The notes: generated from the sequence alone by a model not told the origin. DNA of 64,000 nucleotides from Rhodoplanes serenus (GCA_009720755.1 WNKV01000007.1:124001-188000), one strand, 5' to 3'. Positions 54,523-63,208 are shown, numbered from the stretch's first letter. Numbers and translations are program-made.

Positions 54523-55407
54523 TCAGGCCGCCGCCGCCTTGGGCTGCGTCTCGGCCGTGTAGTCGTCCATCAGCTGCTTGGTGATCTGGCTGGGCGTGAA
54601 GCGCCAGTCGGCGATCTCCGACACCGCCGTCACCTCGGCGGCGCTGCCGGTGATGAAGCACTCCGAGAAGCCGGTCAGCTCCTCCGGCATGATCCGCCGC
54701 TCCGCCACCTCGATGCCCCGCCGCTTGGCCAGCTCGATCACGGTCTGACGGGTGATGCCGTTGAGGAAGCAGTCGGCGGTCGGCGTGTGGATCACGCCGT
54801 CCTTGACGAAGAAGATGTTGGCGCCGGTGCATTCGGCGACGCGGCCCTGCCAGTCCAGCATCATGGCGTCGGCATAGCCGCGCCGCTCGGCCCGATGCTT
54901 GGAGATGGTGCAGATCATGTAGAGGCCGGCCGCCTTGGCGGTGGACGGCGCCGTCTTCGGATCGGGCCGGCGGTACTCGGCGAGATCGAGCCGGATGCCC
55001 TTCAGCCGCTCCTCCGGATTGAAATAGCTCGGCCATTGCCAGCTCGCGATGGCGAGGTGGATGGTGTTGGTCTGCGCCGAGACGCCCATCATCTCCGAGC
55101 CGCGCCAGGCGATCGGCCGCACATAGGCGTCGCGGAAATTGTTCTTCTCCAGCACCAGCCGCTTGGCCGCGTCGATCTCGGCGGCCGAATAGGGGATCTC
55201 GAAGTCGAGGATCTGGGCCGACCGCTTCAGGCGCTCCGAGTGCTCGGTGCACTTGAAGATCTGGCCCCCATAGGCGCGCTCGCCCTCGAACACCGCGCTC
55301 GCATAGTGCAGGCCATGGGAGAGTACATGGAGGGTCGCCTCGGTCCACGGCACCAGCTTGCCGTCGTACCAGATGACGCCGTCGAACTTGTCGAATGAAA
55401 TACCCAT
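54523..55407 (-). CDS. ilvE: Branched-chain amino acid aminotransferase
   Basis: Class IV PLP transaminase for the last step of Val, Leu and Ile synthesis. The 294 aa protein shows VLSHGLHYASAVFEGERAYG, the PLP lysine in MICTISKHRAERRGYADAMM, the loop GRVAECTGANIFFVKDG and GITRQTVIELAKRRGIEV, ending FITGSAAEVTAVSEI. ATG at 55407 has GGAGA upstream. It is divergent from a MarR gene with a 195 bp spacer, ending in a clear terminator, so the MarR protein may also regulate it. Confidence 0.95.
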   Translation of the reverse strand: MGISFDKFDGVIWYDGKLVPWTEATLHVLSHGLHYASAVFEGERAYGGQIFKCTEHSERLKRSAQILDFEIPYSAAEIDAAKRLVLEKNNFRDAYVRPIAWRGSEMMGVSAQTNTIHLAIASWQWPSYFNPEERLKGIRLDLAEYRRPDPKTAPSTAKAAGLYMICTISKHRAERRGYADAMMLDWQGRVAECTGANIFFVKDGVIHTPTADCFLNGITRQTVIELAKRRGIEVAERRIMPEELTGFSECFITGSAAEVTAVSEIADWRFTPSQITKQLMDDYTAETQPKAAAA

Positions 55408-55593
55408 GGCAATCTCCGTGACCTGCGGGCGTGCCGAATGCGCGCCCCCTCTCGTGCCGCAGCTTTGCGCCGTCCCGGGACTCCGATAAGGTCGCGCCGT
55501 CATGAGAGCGCGGTTCGCCCGGCGAGGCAACGGGGGCGCGACGAGCACGATCGTTTCGCGAACCCGGGTCATGAGGTAACAATCAAACCGAAA

Positions 55594-55614
55594 TATGTCA
55601 ACATGGCTGACATA
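55594..55614. promoter_or_regulatory. Perfect 21 bp dyad over the marR start codon
   Basis: TATGTCA-N7-TGACATA; the spacer (55601-55607, ACATGGC) contains the ATG at 55603. Symmetry, length and position suit a MarR operator blocking its own gene. It is 187 bp from the divergent ilvE start. Confidence 0.7.
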
Positions 55615-56148
55615 AATGTCCGAGCAACGCCGCCCCGCCCTCCGGGCATGGATCAGGGGCCGGCGGCCGCCGTCGACGAGCCGATCTGGGACATCATCGA
55701 GCTCCTGTACTTCGCCTATCGGGACTTCGTCGGCGATCCCGACAGTGCGCTGGCGGCCTTCGGGTTCGGCCGTGCCCACCACCGCGTGCTCCACTTCGTG
55801 GCCCGCAACCCGGGCCTCAAGGTCGCGGAATTGCTGGATATTCTCCGCATCACCAAGCAGTCGCTGGCGCGCGTGCTCAAGCAGCTCGTCGACGACGGCT
55901 TCATCGAGCAGCGCGAGGGCGAGACCGACCGCCGGCAGCGGCGGCTGTTCGCCACCCCCAAGGGGGAGGCGCTGGCGCTGCGGCTCGCCACCCAGCAGAC
56001 CCGGCGCATCCGCCGGGCCCTCGCCGATGTCGGGCCGGACGGCCATGCCGCCGCCCGCCGCTTCCTGGTCGGCATGATCAATGCCGGCGGACGCGACGAC
56101 GCCTTGCATTTCGTCGACGGCGCCACCGCCAAGCCGCGCCGCCGCTGA
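55603..56148 (+). CDS. petP: MarR family regulator, PetP-like
   Basis: A 181 aa winged-helix regulator: DIIELLYFAYRDFVGDPDSA, FGFGRAHHRVLHFVARNPGL, recognition region LDILRITKQSLARVLKQLVD and wing REGETDRRQRRLFATPKGEA. Its placement directly before an OmpR-type response regulator matches the petP/petR pair of Rhodobacter capsulatus, so I use that name as an orthology inference. ATG at 55603 lies inside a perfect dyad, pointing to autorepression. 25 bp separates it from the response regulator gene. Confidence 0.85.
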   Translation: MADINVRATPPRPPGMDQGPAAAVDEPIWDIIELLYFAYRDFVGDPDSALAAFGFGRAHHRVLHFVARNPGLKVAELLDILRITKQSLARVLKQLVDDGFIEQREGETDRRQRRLFATPKGEALALRLATQQTRRIRRALADVGPDGHAAARRFLVGMINAGGRDDALHFVDGATAKPRRR

Positions 56149-56173
56149 TCGGACCTCAAGGCCGGAGACCGGC

Positions 56174-56881
56174 ATGACGGAGACCCGCACCTCGCTTCCC
56201 GACGACGCCCCCCACCTCCTGGTGGTCGACGACGACCGCCGCATCCGCATGCTGCTGTCGCGCTATCTCGCGGCGGAAGGCTACCGTGTGACCACGGCGG
56301 ACTGCGCCGCCGATGCGCGCGCCAAGCTCGGCGGCCTCTCGTTCGATCTCCTCATCCTCGACGTGATGATGCCGGGCGAGACCGGCTTCGATCTCGCCCG
56401 CTCGATCCGGGCGGAGTCGAGCGTGCCGATCCTGATGCTCACCGCCCGTGCCGAGAAGCAGGACCGCATCGCCGGCCTGGAGATCGGTGCCGACGACTAC
56501 GTGGTGAAGCCGTTCGAGCCGCGCGAGCTGTCGCTGCGGGTCGCCAGCATCCTGCGCCGGGCGACGCCGCCGGCGGCGCCGCCGCCCGAGCAGGTGCGCT
56601 TCGGCCCGTTCGTCTTCGACCTCGCCCAGGGCGAGCTGCGCAAGGGCGACGAGATCGTCCACCTCACCGATCGCGAGCGCGAGATGATGCGGCTGCTCGC
56701 CGCGGCGCCGGGCGAGACCGTCACCCGCCTCGCGCTGGCCGGCACCGGCCAGGCGGCGGGTGAGCGCGCCGTCGACGTGCAGGTCAACCGCCTGCGCCGC
56801 AAGATCGAGACGAACCCGGCCAATCCGCTGCTGATCCAGACGGTGCGCGGCATCGGCTACCGCCTGATGGTGGGGACGTGA
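56174..56881 (+). CDS. petR: OmpR-type response regulator, PetR-like
   Basis: A 235 aa two-domain protein. Receiver: acidic pocket LLVVDDDRRIR, phosphoacceptor Asp in DLLILDVMMPGETGF, LTARAEKQDRIAGL and Lys in GADDYVVKPFEP. Effector: winged helix with HLTDREREMMRLLAAAPGET, DVQVNRLRRKIETNPANP and QTVRGIGYRLM. Likely partner of the histidine kinase 19 bp downstream. The PetR name rests on the neighbour pattern; in Rhodobacter PetR affects respiratory gene expression. Confidence 0.92.
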   Translation: MTETRTSLPDDAPHLLVVDDDRRIRMLLSRYLAAEGYRVTTADCAADARAKLGGLSFDLLILDVMMPGETGFDLARSIRAESSVPILMLTARAEKQDRIAGLEIGADDYVVKPFEPRELSLRVASILRRATPPAAPPPEQVRFGPFVFDLAQGELRKGDEIVHLTDREREMMRLLAAAPGETVTRLALAGTGQAAGERAVDVQVNRLRRKIETNPANPLLIQTVRGIGYRLMVGT

Positions 56882-56900
56882 CGGCCGCCGGAACGCCGCC

Positions 56901-58361
56901 ATGACGAGTCCGGCGCTGCGCGACCGCGACGAGGGGCTGGGCCGGCACGCCGCGGCCCCCCGGCCGTGGCCGATGACCAGCCTGGACCTCGGCCTCTCCC
57001 GGCTCCGCCGGGCGGCCGGCCGCGTCGGCGCCGTGTGGGATCGGCTCGGCCGCGCCCTCAAGGGCGTGATGCCGGCGAGGCTCTACGCCCGCACGCTGCT
57101 GATCATCATCGCCCCGATGGTGATCCTGCAATCGGTGGTCGCCTTCGTGTTCATGGAGCGGCACTGGAACACGGTGACGCGCCGCCTCTCGGCCGCCGTC
57201 ACCCAGGATATCGCGGCGCTGATCGACATCTACCGCTCCTATCCGCAGGACGCCGACCAGGCGACGCTGCGGCGCATCGCCCGCGAGCGTCTCGGCCTGG
57301 TGGTCGACGTGCTGCCCGGCACCGAGCTGCCGCCGGTCGGCCCCAAGCCGTTCTTCTCGCTGCTCGACCAGGCGCTGTCGCGGGAGATCAGCCGGCAGAT
57401 CGGGCGGCCGTTCTGGATCGACACGGTGGGGCGCTCGTCGCTGGTCGAGATCCGCATCCAGCTCGACGATTCGGTGCTGCGGGTGTTCGCCCGCCGCAAC
57501 GCCGCCTATGCGTCGAACTCGGAGATCTTCCTGCTGTGGATGGTGGGCACCTCGCTGGTGCTGATCACCATCGCGATCCTGTTCCTGCGCAACCAGATCC
57601 GGCCGATCCTCAAGCTCACCGAGGCGGTCGAGAGCTTCGGCAAGGGGCGCGAGGTGCCGAGCTTCGGGCCGCGTGGCGCCCAGGAGGTGCGGCGGGCCGC
57701 GCTCGCCTTCATCGAGATGAAGCGCCGGGTGGAGCGCTCCATCGAGCAGCGCACCACCATGCTGGCCGGCGTCTCGCACGACCTGCGCACGGTGCTCACC
57801 CGCTTCAAGCTGGAGCTGGCGCTGCTCGGCGACGCGCCGGAGCTCGACGCGCTGAAGAAGGACGTCGACGAGATGGCCCGCATGGTGGAGGCGTATCTCG
57901 CCTTCGCGCGCGGCGATTCGGGCGAGCAGGCGGAGCCGACCGACATGGCGGCGTTCCTCGACGAGCTGAAGGCCGACGCCGAGCGCACCGGCCACCGGGC
58001 CAGCGTCGCGTTCCACGGCCACCCGATCGTCACGGTGCGGCCGCACGCCTTCCGGCGCTGTCTCGCCAACCTGGTGTCCAACGCGGCGCGCTTCGCCGAC
58101 GAGATCGTCGTCACCGGCCACCGCGATCATCGCTGGCTGACGCTGACGGTCGACGACGACGGGCCGGGCATCGCCCCGGCGCAGCGTGACGAGGTGTTCA
58201 AGCCGTTCGTCCGGCTCGACGACGCCCGCAACCAGGACGAAGGCGGCACCGGCCTCGGTCTGGCGATCGCGCGCGACATCGCGCGCTCGCACGGCGGCGA
58301 CATCTCGCTCGGCGATTCGCCGCTCGGCGGCCTGCGGGCGACGGTGCGGATTCCGGTGTAG
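56901..58361 (+). CDS. EnvZ-like sensor histidine kinase
   Basis: A 486 aa inner-membrane kinase. Membrane helices at about 66-88 (LLIIIAPMVILQSVVAFVF) and 211-231 (FLLWMVGTSLVLITIAILFL) enclose a periplasmic domain of 120 residues. HAMP region follows; the H-box is LAGVSHDLRTVLTRFKLELA; N-box NLVSNAARFAD; G-boxes VDDDGPGIA and GGTGLGLAIARDI. ATG 56901; ATG 56973 would shorten the N-terminal basic tail by 24 residues. It should phosphorylate the response regulator upstream. Signal unknown. Confidence 0.93.
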   Translation: MTSPALRDRDEGLGRHAAAPRPWPMTSLDLGLSRLRRAAGRVGAVWDRLGRALKGVMPARLYARTLLIIIAPMVILQSVVAFVFMERHWNTVTRRLSAAVTQDIAALIDIYRSYPQDADQATLRRIARERLGLVVDVLPGTELPPVGPKPFFSLLDQALSREISRQIGRPFWIDTVGRSSLVEIRIQLDDSVLRVFARRNAAYASNSEIFLLWMVGTSLVLITIAILFLRNQIRPILKLTEAVESFGKGREVPSFGPRGAQEVRRAALAFIEMKRRVERSIEQRTTMLAGVSHDLRTVLTRFKLELALLGDAPELDALKKDVDEMARMVEAYLAFARGDSGEQAEPTDMAAFLDELKADAERTGHRASVAFHGHPIVTVRPHAFRRCLANLVSNAARFADEIVVTGHRDHRWLTLTVDDDGPGIAPAQRDEVFKPFVRLDDARNQDEGGTGLGLAIARDIARSHGGDISLGDSPLGGLRATVRIPV

Positions 58362-58490
58362 GGCGGACACGCAGGTCCCCGCCGGATGAGACCCCGGTTG
58401 ACGGAATGCCGGCCCGCGCGCTAAACGGCGGGCCGCCCAAACCGCACACTAGGGATTGTTTATGTTGGAGCTTGTGACCATCCGCTGATC

Positions 58491-58508
58491 GTCTCGATCG
58501 ATCGAGAC
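58491..58508. promoter_or_regulatory. 18 bp perfect palindrome upstream of yjhX
   Basis: GTCTCGATCGATCGAGAC, a continuous palindrome, 79 bp before the YjhX start codon. Just upstream is the AT-richer AGGGATTGTTTATGTTGGAG, which may be promoter. Candidate operator. Confidence 0.55.
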
Positions 58509-58586
58509 ATCGGCCTGCATCGTTCGCGGCGGCCTGCCTGGCCGAAGCCGGACGGTGCGCGGATGCATCCAGTCACAGGCTTATCC

Positions 58587-58844
58587 ATGAACATCTCACG
58601 CGGCGAGCAGCGCGTCCTGCACGTGCTCGCGCAGGGCGGTCAGATCCGCCATCGACGAACCGACGACGGCCGCATTCTCGACGTGCTCTGCGTCACCCGC
58701 GACGGCCACGTTCTGGCCGACTGCACCGTCGAGGTCTTCGCCAAGCTCCGACGCAAGCGCCTGATCGAGTCCAGGGCGTCGAGCCCGTATCGGATATCCG
58801 ACAAGGGGCGTCGCTCGGTTCGCGCCCAGCTCGACAATCGCTGA
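58587..58844 (+). CDS. yjhX: YjhX family protein (UPF0386), putative toxin
   Basis: An 85 aa protein matching UPF0386 along its whole length: MNISRGEQRVLHVLAQGGQI, RHRRTDDGRILDVLCVTRDG, HVLADCTVEVFAKLRRKRLI and PYRISDKGRRSVRAQLDNR. In E. coli YjhX is described as a toxin paired with the acetyltransferase YjhQ. No yjhQ-like gene is adjacent here, so it is an orphan or has another role. I use ATG 58587, the family start, not the ATG at 58563. Confidence 0.92.
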   Translation: MNISRGEQRVLHVLAQGGQIRHRRTDDGRILDVLCVTRDGHVLADCTVEVFAKLRRKRLIESRASSPYRISDKGRRSVRAQLDNR

Positions 58845-58943
58845 AGAAGGCCACGACACGACATCGACACCCGTCCGGGCGTCTCCACGACGCTCGGACG
58901 GGTGCGGTGCACGGAGGGCCGCGCCCGGCGTTGCGCGCTGCCG

Positions 58944-59723
58944 TCACACCGCGACGGCGGTGTCGCCCTCGACGTCCGGCGACTCGCTGCGCAGCGGCCG
59001 CCGGCTGCGCCGGCGCGGGCTGCATCCCGGCACGAAGCGGCACAGCGTGTCGAAGACGCCGGAAAGCTGCTGACCGCGGCCGAGGGCACGGTCGAGCGCC
59101 GCCATGGTACGGGCATGGCCGGGCTCGTCGTCGTCCAGGAAGGTCGACATCACGTTGGCATAGAGCAGCGCCAGGCCCTGCGCCCGGATCAGGCCGGTCG
59201 GCCCGGCCGAGCCGATGTCGGCGCCCGCCAGCATCCACTGCATGGAGGTCACTGCGAAGTTGTTGAGGGCGAGCGCCAGCGGCGGGTCGGTGCGAGCCGA
59301 TTGCAGCAGCGAGCGGATCGCTTCCTTGTAGGGCGAGAGCGCCTCGAAGCGGCGCATCAGCATGTCGAACAGCCGCTCGCGGGCGGGCTCCTCGGTCATG
59401 TCGTCGTGCTCGCCGCCGAGGACCTCGCGGTCGATCTCCTTGATGTGCGCCGCCAGGATGGCGAGCTTGCCGGAAAATTGGCCGCGCAGCTCGGCGAGGG
59501 TGACGCCGGCCCGCGCCGCGATGTCGCCGAGCCCAATCGACTCGTAGGGCTGCTCGGCCAGCAGCTCCATGAACGCTTCGATCATCTTGCCGCGCGGCGT
59601 GCCGATGCGGCCGGATTTCTTGCGGGCGCGCTCCTGGCCGGTGTCGGCGCCGCCGATGTTCTCCGGGGTCTCCTCGAAGCGGTCGCCGTCGTCGCGTCCG
59701 GGGGTACGGGGCCTGCGCGCCAT
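58944..59723 (-). CDS. TetR family regulator
   Basis: A 259 aa regulator. After a charged N-terminal tail (1-40) comes the helix-turn-helix: RGKMIEAFMELLAEQPYESI, GLGDIAARAGVTLAELRGQF, SGKLAILAAHI. The ligand domain runs to about residue 225 (FDMLMRRFEALSPYKEAIRS, QLSGVFDTLCRFVPG) and the tail is Arg-rich. The YES-GLGDIA pattern resembles a Hyphomicrobiales TetR group distant from typical AcrR. Ligand and targets unknown. ATG at 59723. It lies 90 bp from proC, same strand. Confidence 0.9.
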   Translation of the reverse strand: MARRPRTPGRDDGDRFEETPENIGGADTGQERARKKSGRIGTPRGKMIEAFMELLAEQPYESIGLGDIAARAGVTLAELRGQFSGKLAILAAHIKEIDREVLGGEHDDMTEEPARERLFDMLMRRFEALSPYKEAIRSLLQSARTDPPLALALNNFAVTSMQWMLAGADIGSAGPTGLIRAQGLALLYANVMSTFLDDDEPGHARTMAALDRALGRGQQLSGVFDTLCRFVPGCSPRRRSRRPLRSESPDVEGDTAVAV

Positions 59724-59813
59724 GGGCTCGACTCCTGTGGCTGGCTGCGATTGCCCCCTATGTAATTCTGCGGAGGCGCCACTGCCAGGGTGGGGGGACA
59801 CGCGCCGCGCGCT

Positions 59814-60677
59814 TCAGCCGGCCAGCTCGCGAGAGCGCCGGGTCGCCGCCGCCACCGCCTTCTCCAGCAGTGGGTCGAGGCCGTCCGGTCCCATCAGCAC
59901 GTCGAGGGCTGCGGCCGTGGTGCCGCCCGGCGAGGTAACGTTCTTGCGCAGCGTCGCGGCGTCGAGGGGCGAGCGGTGGAGCAGCTCGCCGGCCCCCGCC
60001 ACCGTCTCGCGGGCGATCCGGTGGGCGAGGTCGGCCGGCAGCCCGGCCGCGATGCCGGCGCGCGCCAGGCTCTCGGCCATCAGGAACACATAGGCGGGAC
60101 CGGACCCCGAGACCGCCGTGACGGCGTCGATCAAGCCTTCCTCGGCGACCCAGTCGACCTTGCCGGTCGCCGCCAGCAGCGCCTGGGCGAGCGCCCGGCC
60201 GTCCGCCGTCACGGCCGAATTGGCGACCGCCACCGTCATGCCGCGGCCGATCGCCGCCGGGGTGTTGGGCATCGCCCGCACCGCCGCGATGCCGGCCCCC
60301 AGCGTCGCCTCCAGGAACGCCAGGGTGCGCCCCGCCATGATGGAGATCACCACCGCGCCGGCGGCGAGGGGGGCGAGGGTGGGCAGCGCCTCGGGGGCGG
60401 TCTGCGGCTTCACCGCGAGCACGATGGCCTGCGGCCGCAGGTCGGCGATGTCGGGGTTGAGCCGTAGCCCGGCGATCGCCTGGGCGGCGGTCTCGGCCGA
60501 GGGGTGGGGCTCGATCACCACGATCTTGCGCGGATCGATGCCGAGCCGCAGCCAGCCTTCCAGCAGGGCGCCGCCCATCTTGCCGGCGCCGACCAGCAGG
60601 ATCGGCCCGGCGACGCCGGCGAGCGGCGAGGCGGTTTCGGAACGGGTCTCGGGCTTGGGCTCTGGCACGACACGCAT
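59814..60677 (-). CDS. proC: Pyrroline-5-carboxylate reductase
   Basis: NAD(P)H enzyme for the last step of proline synthesis. The 287 aa protein has the Rossmann loop ILLVGAGKMGGALLEGWLRL (about residue 24), VLAVKPQTAPEAL, IMAGRTLAFLE, MPNTPAAIGRGMTV and the active-site helix AVSGSGPAYVFLMAESLARA, then VTSPGGTTAAALDVL. I chose ATG 60677. Directly upstream on its strand is a 6 bp tandem repeat, which would encode Glu-Thr repeats if translation began earlier in the same open frame. The leader before the Rossmann fold is 20 residues longer than in E. coli. Confidence 0.94.
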   Translation of the reverse strand: MRVVPEPKPETRSETASPLAGVAGPILLVGAGKMGGALLEGWLRLGIDPRKIVVIEPHPSAETAAQAIAGLRLNPDIADLRPQAIVLAVKPQTAPEALPTLAPLAAGAVVISIMAGRTLAFLEATLGAGIAAVRAMPNTPAAIGRGMTVAVANSAVTADGRALAQALLAATGKVDWVAEEGLIDAVTAVSGSGPAYVFLMAESLARAGIAAGLPADLAHRIARETVAGAGELLHRSPLDAATLRKNVTSPGGTTAAALDVLMGPDGLDPLLEKAVAAATRRSRELAG

Positions 60678-60682
60678 CCTTG

Positions 60683-60706
60683 TCTCGGTCTCGGTCTCGG
60701 TCTCGG
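60683..60706. repeat. Hexanucleotide repeat at the proC start
   Basis: TCTCGG repeated four times at 60683-60706 (GAGACC-type on the proC strand), ending six bases before the proC ATG. In frame with proC. Confidence 0.9.
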
Positions 60707-60914
60707 GCCGCGAGGGCGCTGGCTCGGGCGGCCGCTGGGCGGCGAACGAGCCGGCCCCCTGGCACGACTCGTGAAATGACGTTGACCCGCGGCCGAGGCT
60801 TCGTCCACAACCCCGTCGCACGTCCCCGGGCGGCTCGATCGGACAGAGCGGGCCGGTTGGCAAGGGGCACGATCGCGATTGCGCACAACCGGATTGCGCG
60901 ACCACCACGTCGAA

Positions 60915-60937
60915 CCATCACTTGAACCCATCACTTG
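60915..60937. repeat. Direct repeat in the mtnP leader
   Basis: CCATCACTTG at 60915-60924 and 60928-60937, 13 bp apart, about 30 bp before the mtnP start. Could be a regulator site or chance duplication. Confidence 0.45.
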
Positions 60938-60967
60938 GGATCATCACGAAGGGACATCGAGGCGAGC

Positions 60968-61843
60968 ATGGCCAAGGCGGTGCTGGGGATCATCGGCGGG
61001 TCGGGCATCTACGACCTGCCCGGTCTGGAGAACGTGACCGAGAAGCGGATCGAGAGCCCGTGGGGCGAGCCCTCCGGACCGCTGCGGATCGGCGAGATCG
61101 CCGGTCTTCCGGTGGTGTTCCTGTCGCGCCACGACGCCGGGCACCGGCTGTCCCCCTCCGATATCAACTACCGGGCGAACATCGACGTGATGAAGCGCGC
61201 CGGCGTCACCGACCTGATCTCGTTGTCGGCCTGCGGCTCGTTCAAGGAGGAGCTGGCGCCCGGCACCTTCGTGCTGGTCGATCAGTTCGTCGACCGCACC
61301 CACAAGCGCGAAAGCTCGTTCTTCGGCACCGGCTGCGTGGCGCATGTCTCGATGGCGCACCCGGTCTCGCCACGCCTGCGCGACCACATCGCCGAGGCGG
61401 CCCGGGCCGAGGACATCGCGGTGGTGCGCGACGGCACCTATGTGTGCATGGAGGGGCCGCAGTTTTCCAGCTACGCCGAGAGCATGACTTACAAGCAGCT
61501 CGGCTATTCGGTGATCGGCATGACCAATCTGCCGGAGGCCAAGCTCGCCCGCGAGGCGGAGATTTGCTACGCGACGGTGGCGATGGTGACCGACTACGAC
61601 TGCTGGCATCCGGACCACGACGCCGTCACGGTGCAGGACATCGTCAAGGTGCTCACCGAGAATGCCGAGAAGGCGAAGCGCCTGGTGGGGCGGCTCGCCC
61701 GTGACTTCCCGCGCGAGCACGAGCCGTGCCCGATCGGCTCCGACCGCGCTCTCGACAGCGCCCTGATCACGGCACCGGCGGCGCGTGATCCGGCGCTCCT
61801 GGCCAAGCTCGACGCGGTGGCGGGGCGGGTGCTGCGCGGCTGA
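60968..61843 (+). CDS. mtnP: S-methyl-5'-thioadenosine phosphorylase
   Basis: Splits methylthioadenosine with phosphate to adenine and methylthioribose 1-phosphate. The 291 aa protein has GIIGGSGIYDLPGLENVTEK, LSRHDAGHRLSPSDINYRAN, ISLSACGSFKEELAPGTFVL, the phosphate/base site GTYVCMEGPQFSSYAES and VIGMTNLPEAKLAREAEICY, with DYDCWHPDHDAVTV. ATG at 60968. The released adenine can be used by the apt product encoded 800 bp further on. Confidence 0.95.
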   Translation: MAKAVLGIIGGSGIYDLPGLENVTEKRIESPWGEPSGPLRIGEIAGLPVVFLSRHDAGHRLSPSDINYRANIDVMKRAGVTDLISLSACGSFKEELAPGTFVLVDQFVDRTHKRESSFFGTGCVAHVSMAHPVSPRLRDHIAEAARAEDIAVVRDGTYVCMEGPQFSSYAESMTYKQLGYSVIGMTNLPEAKLAREAEICYATVAMVTDYDCWHPDHDAVTVQDIVKVLTENAEKAKRLVGRLARDFPREHEPCPIGSDRALDSALITAPAARDPALLAKLDAVAGRVLRG

Positions 61844-61869
61844 AGACCACCGAGCCGGAGGAGGCGTCC

Positions 61870-62331
61870 ATGGCGATCGTGCTCGAACCCATCGGGGTGG
61901 TCCGCGGCGGCAGGGCCGAGGCGGTGGACGACGGCTGGGGCGCCGTCGAGGCCGACATCGTGCTCGATCCGGCGCGGCTGAGCCCGGAGGCGACCCTGGG
62001 CCTCCAGTCCTACAGCCACGTCGTCGTGGTGTTCCACATGCACAAGGTGGAGGAGGCCGCGGTCGAGCGCGGCGCCCGCCACCCGCGCGAGCGGGCCGAC
62101 TGGCCGCGGCTCGGGATTCTGGGCCAGCCGGCGCGGCTGCGGCCGAACCGCATCGGCGTCACCCCGGTGGCGCTGGTGGCGGTCGACGGGCTCACCCTGC
62201 GGGTGCGGGGGCTCGATGCCGTCGACGGAACCCCGGTGCTCGACGTCAAGCCGTGGATCACCGGGTTCGCGCCGCGCGGGGTGGTGCGCGAGCCGGCGTG
62301 GACCCGCGAGCTGATGCGGGACTATTGGTGA
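61870..62331 (+). CDS. trmO: TrmO-like tRNA t6A37 methyltransferase (TsaA/UPF0066)
   Basis: A 153 aa beta-barrel SAM protein. Visible: MAIVLEPIGVVRGGRAEAVD, LDPARLSPEATLGLQSYSHV, VVVVFHMHKVEEA, the conserved GILGQPARLRPNRIGVTPVA and LDVKPWITGF. TrmO methylates the t6A base next to the anticodon in E. coli; this compact alphaproteobacterial form lacks the C-terminal domain, so tRNA specificity is inference. It follows mtnP by 26 bp. Confidence 0.85.
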   Translation: MAIVLEPIGVVRGGRAEAVDDGWGAVEADIVLDPARLSPEATLGLQSYSHVVVVFHMHKVEEAAVERGARHPRERADWPRLGILGQPARLRPNRIGVTPVALVAVDGLTLRVRGLDAVDGTPVLDVKPWITGFAPRGVVREPAWTRELMRDYW

Positions 62332-62369
62332 GGGCCCCCCGTCGCGCGCCGGCACGCCCGGTTCGCCCC

Positions 62370-62570
62370 TCACATGCTCCAGCGGCGCATGAACATGTCC
62401 ATGTGGCCCCCGAACAGAACGTTCAGCAGCGCCGAGAGCACGAACGCGAGGGCGGCCAGTATGAAGGCGGCCGGGATCGCCGCGAGGCTGAGCTTGACGA
62501 GAAAGAACACCAGCCGGAAAAAGGGGATGCGAAGGTCGACGACGACCAGCTTCTGCGTGTTTTCGTCCAT
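62370..62570 (-). CDS. Small conserved membrane protein
   Basis: A 66 aa protein, not assigned. One long hydrophobic stretch from about residue 18 to 55 ([35 protein letters not shown]), probably two tight helices, with a Met-rich C terminus ([11 protein letters not shown]). On its strand GGAGA lies upstream of the ATG. Divergent from apt. Similar short proteins occur in related bacteria as I recall. Confidence 0.7.
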   Translation of the reverse strand: MDENTQKLVVVDLRIPFFRLVFFLVKLSLAAIPAAFILAALAFVLSALLNVLFGGHMDMFMRRWSM

Positions 62571-62656
62571 GGGGGGTCTCCGTTGCGATTCGCCATGCTT
62601 CGCCGCCGCGAGCCGCCCTGCAACCTGTTCCTCACCCCCTCCTTTCAGGCCGACCG

Positions 62657-63208
62657 ATGAACATCAATCCGATTCTCGAAAACGATCTCAAGGCGGCGAT
62701 CCGCACCATTCCGGATTACCCGAAGCCCGGCGTCCTGTTCCGCGACATCACCACGCTGCTGGGTGACGCCCGCGCCTTCCGCCGCACCGTCGACGAGATG
62801 GTGCAGCCGTGGGCCGGCATGAAGATCGACAAGGTGGCCGGCATCGAGGCGCGCGGCTTCATCCTGGGCGGCGCGGTGGCGCACCAGGTGTCGGCCGGCT
62901 TCGTGCCGATCCGCAAGAAGGGCAAGCTGCCGCACAAGCGGGTCAGCATCGCCTACTCGCTGGAGTACGGCCTGGACGAGATGGAGATGCACGAGGACGC
63001 GGTGGTGGCCAACGAGCGGGTGATCTTGGTCGACGACCTGATCGCCACCGGCGGCACCGCCGAGGGTGCCGTGAAGCTGCTCCAGAAGCTCGGTGCCGAG
63101 GTGGTGGCGGCCTGCTTCGTCATCGACCTGCCGGATCTCGGTGGCGCCGACAAGTTGCGGGCGCTGGGCGTCCAGGTGCGCACGCTGCTGACCTTCGAGG
63201 GGCACTGA
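62657..63208 (+). CDS. apt: Adenine phosphoribosyltransferase
   Basis: Converts adenine and PRPP to AMP. The 183 aa protein has [75 protein letters not shown] and the PRPP motif [23 protein letters not shown] at 62657. With mtnP it forms an adenine salvage group for the methylthioadenosine made in polyamine and related syntheses. Confidence 0.97.
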   Translation: MNINPILENDLKAAIRTIPDYPKPGVLFRDITTLLGDARAFRRTVDEMVQPWAGMKIDKVAGIEARGFILGGAVAHQVSAGFVPIRKKGKLPHKRVSIAYSLEYGLDEMEMHEDAVVANERVILVDDLIATGGTAEGAVKLLQKLGAEVVAACFVIDLPDLGGADKLRALGVQVRTLLTFEGH

